NCBI GenBank assembly: GCA_945837185.1
Contig: CAMAMZ010000085.1
Location: 1 to 8,654 of the forward strand
Direction: 5' to 3'
Length of the DNA: 8,654 bases
Origin: an uncultured Bacteroidales bacterium
GTDB lineage: Bacteria; Bacteroidota; Bacteroidia; Bacteroidales; Bacteroidaceae
How positions within the stretch are numbered: the stretch's first letter is position 1; every line of letters starts with the position of its first letter. Position numbers and translations under genes: made by a program. A model generated the notes under the pieces. That model saw only the letters and a list, made by a program, of their open reading frames with translations. It ran no database searches and was not told where the DNA came from. Positions 6,463-8,654 of the stretch are shown one piece after another.

Positions 6463-6479
6463 CGCAAAACATTTTTGCG
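6463..6479. promoter_or_regulatory. Perfect dyad, candidate enhancer-binding-protein site for htpG
   Basis: CGCAAAACATTTTTGCG has perfect 7-bp arms (CGCAAAA/TTTTGCG) around a CAT spacer. Its centre is about 69 bases upstream of the start predicted from the -24/-12 element at 6513-6528. Sigma-54 promoters need an activator bound upstream, usually at a dyad like this, although often somewhat farther away. It also lies upstream of the nth promoter, so it could instead act on that gene. Confidence 0.4.
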
Positions 6480-6512
6480 TGTGGCAAGGCACATATTCTC
6501 CCATTGAGAAAA

Positions 6513-6528
6513 TTGGCACGGTTTTTGC
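6513..6528 (+). promoter_or_regulatory. Sigma-54 (RpoN) -24/-12 promoter upstream of htpG
   Basis: TTGGCACGGTTTTTGC matches the sigma-54 consensus TTGGCACG-N4-TTGC at every defined position. The invariant GG (6515-6516) and GC (6527-6528) are separated by the required 10 bases. The predicted transcription start is around 6540, about 43 bases before the htpG ATG at 6583, followed by an AT-rich leader. The element is also a near-palindrome (ATTGGCA/TGCCAAT at 6512-6518 and 6526-6532), so an operator is the alternative reading. Confidence 0.6.
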
Positions 6529-6582
6529 CAATACAAGGGTGGAATATTATTAATAAATAACATATATATTATATAAAAAGGT

Positions 6583-8640
6583 ATGCAAAAAGGAAATATT
6601 GGGGTTACGACAGAGAACATTTTTCCTGTCATCAAGAAGTTTTTGTATTCAGATCATGAAATTTTCCTGCGCGAGATGGTGTCTAACGCTGTAGATGCCA
6701 CACAGAAGTTGAAGACATTGAAGGCGCAAGGCGATTTCAAAGGTGAAGAGGGCGACCTTACGGTACGCGTGACGGTTGACAAGGAGCAAGGCACACTTAC
6801 TATTAGCGACCGAGGCATTGGCATGACGGCCGAGGAAGTGGATAAGTATATCAACCAGATTGCTTTCTCGGGAGTGAACGATTTTCTCGAGAAGTATCAA
6901 GACAAAGCCAATGCCATCATAGGGCACTTTGGCTTGGGCTTCTATTCGGCTTTCATGGTGGCAAGTGCTGTCGACATCGTTACAAAGAGCTATCAAGAGG
7001 GCGCACAGGCCGTGAAATGGAGTTGCGATGGTAGTCCTTCGTACACCTTGGAAGAGACCGACAAGGCCGACCGTGGTACAGATGTTATTCTGCACATTGC
7101 CGATGACTGCAAGGAGTTTTTGGAGCAGGCGCGCATAGAGGCTTTGCTCAACAAATATTGCAAATTCCTGAGTGTGCCCGTGGCTTTCGGCAAGGAAACG
7201 GAATGGAAGGATGGCAAGCAGGTTGAAACCGACAAAGACCACGTCATCAATAGTGTAGAACCGCTCTGGATGAAGGCGCCAAGCTCGCTGAAGGATGAAG
7301 ACTATCAGCACTTCTACCGCACGCTCTACCCCATGCACGACGAACCGTTGTTCTGGATTCACCTCAATGTCGACTATCCCTTCAACCTTACGGGTATTCT
7401 CTATTTCCCGCGCATCAAGAGCAACCTGGAACTACAGCGCAACAAGATTCAGCTTTACTGCAACCAAGTGTTTGTAACCGACCAGGTGGAAGGCATCGTG
7501 CCCGACTTCCTCACCTTGCTCCATGGTGTCATCGACTCACCCGATATTCCGCTCAATGTGAGCCGTAGTTACCTGCAAAGTGATGCCAATGTGAAGAAGA
7601 TTTCAACCTACATCACCAAGAAGGTGGCCGACCGTTTGCAAAGCATCTTCAAGGAAGACCGCAAAGCGTATGAGGAGAAATGGGACGATTTGAAGATTTT
7701 CATCAACTACGGCATGTTGTCGCAGAACGATTTCTATGATCGTGCCAAAGACTTTGCCTTGCTCAAGGATGTGGATGGTAAATACTTCACCTACGAGGAA
7801 TATCAAACGCTCGTAAAGGACAACCAAACCGACAAGGAGGGCAACATCATCTGTCTCTATGCCAATGACGCCACCGAACAGTATGCCTACATCGAGGCTG
7901 CCAAGGATAAAGGCTATAGCATTTTGCTGTTTGACGGACAGCTCGACACGCCCATGGCAAGTATGTTGGAACAGAAATGGGACAAATGTCGGTTTACACG
8001 TGTTGATGCCGATACCATCGACCGCCTTATTGTGAAGGAAGATGCCAAAAAGTGCGAACTGACCGATGAGGAACGTGACAATCTGTCAGAGGTATTCCGC
8101 TCGCAGATGCCTTCTATGGATAAGGTGGAGTTTATGGTCGACCTGCAACCTATGGGCGAGGGCAATCAACCGGTGGTTATCACTCAAAACGAATATATGC
8201 GCCGAATGAAGGAAGCAGGACGCTATCAGGAGGGTATGAGTTTCTACATGCAAATGCCCGACAGCTACACATTGGTGCTCAACACCGACCATCCCTTGGT
8301 GAAGAATGTGCTTGAGCAAACCGAACAGGCTACGGCAGAGGAACTCAAACCTATAGCTAGTGAGTTGCGAGGCTTGGAGGCACGCCTGCAGGTATTGCGC
8401 CAAAGCACTAAAGACAAGAAGCAGGAGGAGATTGAGCAGGAAACGAAAGACGATATTGCCAACACGGAAAAGGCCATGCAGGAGCAACGCAACAAGAAGA
8501 AGGATATTGTAGCGGCTTGCGCAGCCAAAAACCAGGTGGTGAGCCAGCTTATTGATTTGGCCTTGCTGCAGAACGGCATGCTCAAGGGGGCTCGACTCAC
8601 AAACTTCCTGAAGCGCTCCATAGCGCTCATTAAGCAATAA
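6583..8640 (+). CDS. htpG: Molecular chaperone HtpG (Hsp90 family)
   Basis: A 685-residue cytosolic ATP-dependent chaperone homodimer. The N-terminal GHKL ATPase domain shows FLREMVSNAVDA (residues 29-40, catalytic Glu31, Mg-binding Asn35), DRGIGM (76-81), and the lid with GHFGLGFYSAF (114-124). The middle domain carries NVSRSYLQSD (325-334), with Arg328 at the position that contacts the ATP gamma-phosphate in relatives. The C-terminal dimerisation helices end in QLIDLALLQNGMLKGARLTN. Between them, about residues 577-650 form a Lys/Glu-rich, coiled-coil-like insertion that is short in the 624-residue E. coli protein; similar long forms are typical of Bacteroidetes. There is no MEEVD tail, as expected for bacteria. 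The start (MQKGNIGVTTENIFPVI) fits the family and follows an A-rich leader without a clear Shine-Dalgarno. It is divergent from nth, with a predicted sigma-54 promoter. Confidence 0.97.
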   Translation: MQKGNIGVTTENIFPVIKKFLYSDHEIFLREMVSNAVDATQKLKTLKAQGDFKGEEGDLTVRVTVDKEQGTLTISDRGIGMTAEEVDKYINQIAFSGVNDFLEKYQDKANAIIGHFGLGFYSAFMVASAVDIVTKSYQEGAQAVKWSCDGSPSYTLEETDKADRGTDVILHIADDCKEFLEQARIEALLNKYCKFLSVPVAFGKETEWKDGKQVETDKDHVINSVEPLWMKAPSSLKDEDYQHFYRTLYPMHDEPLFWIHLNVDYPFNLTGILYFPRIKSNLELQRNKIQLYCNQVFVTDQVEGIVPDFLTLLHGVIDSPDIPLNVSRSYLQSDANVKKISTYITKKVADRLQSIFKEDRKAYEEKWDDLKIFINYGMLSQNDFYDRAKDFALLKDVDGKYFTYEEYQTLVKDNQTDKEGNIICLYANDATEQYAYIEAAKDKGYSILLFDGQLDTPMASMLEQKWDKCRFTRVDADTIDRLIVKEDAKKCELTDEERDNLSEVFRSQMPSMDKVEFMVDLQPMGEGNQPVVITQNEYMRRMKEAGRYQEGMSFYMQMPDSYTLVLNTDHPLVKNVLEQTEQATAEELKPIASELRGLEARLQVLRQSTKDKKQEEIEQETKDDIANTEKAMQEQRNKKKDIVAACAAKNQVVSQLIDLALLQNGMLKGARLTNFLKRSIALIKQ

Positions 8641-8652
8641 GGAAGCGCGCTT
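8612..8652 (+). terminator. Short palindromes at the end of htpG, possible terminator start
   Basis: AGCGCT (8612-8617) and AGCGCT (8622-8627) form a 6-bp hairpin with a CCAT loop inside the last codons of htpG. A perfect 10-base palindrome, AAGCGCGCTT, follows at 8643-8652 just after the TAA. The window ends 2 bases later, so any T tract or larger stem cannot be seen. Confidence 0.25.
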
Positions 8653-8654
8653 AC

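Noticed and set aside
6381..6635. Minus-strand open frame across the nth-htpG spacer
   Set aside because: It would cover both promoters and start inside htpG; the translation has no family character.
6649..7362. Minus-strand open frame of 237 codons opposite htpG
   Set aside because: It is a shadow of htpG codon structure; the sense strand carries all Hsp90 motifs.
8086..8637. Minus-strand open frame of 183 codons opposite the 3' half of htpG
   Set aside because: Low-complexity Leu/His-rich translation expected from the antisense of Lys/Glu/Gln-rich codons.

Overview
The window looks like a chromosomal segment from a Bacteroidales bacterium, most likely of the Prevotella group. The basis is family recognition: a PadR regulator with a PspC-domain membrane protein, DUF4421 and DUF1460 envelope proteins, and a roughly 685-residue HtpG with a long charged C-terminal insertion. 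A-rich leaders without a clear Shine-Dalgarno and a TAnnTTTG-type -7 box upstream of nth agree with this. I see no rRNA, tRNA, insertion sequence, CRISPR array or phage gene.

Layout. Positions 1-384 hold no confident gene. They contain an imperfect inverted repeat around a C-rich loop (G-quadruplex-prone on the minus strand), a short stretch that reads like a gene remnant, and then the probable promoter and a PadR-type operator dyad. A two-gene plus-strand operon follows: a PadR repressor (385-741) and a PspC-domain multi-pass membrane protein (777-2453). It converges after 13 bp on a minus-strand cluster transcribed from about 5474 to 2467: a Gfo/Idh/MocA oxidoreductase, a DUF4421 predicted outer-membrane barrel and a DUF1460 periplasmic cysteine hydrolase-like protein. 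The last two overlap by 4 bp. A 229-bp spacer rich in degenerate CTAAGCT/TTTAAAG words separates this cluster from nth (endonuclease III, minus strand, 5704-6357). A 225-bp divergent spacer then leads to htpG (6583-8640), which ends 14 bp before the window edge.

How the parts work together. PadR-PspC looks like a self-regulated envelope-stress unit, with a dyad at the predicted transcription start that the repressor may bind. DUF4421 and DUF1460 are probably co-translated and both appear exported, which suggests a shared envelope function. nth (base-excision repair) and htpG (Hsp90 chaperone) are housekeeping or stress genes fired divergently.

The most notable regulatory signal is upstream of htpG. 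It is a textbook -24/-12 element (TTGGCACG-N4-TTGC) with correct 10-bp GG/GC spacing, preceded by a perfect 7-bp-arm dyad where an enhancer-binding protein could sit. This suggests sigma-54 control of the Hsp90 chaperone. No wholly new gene system is evident; the novelty lies mainly in regulatory and repeat sequence.
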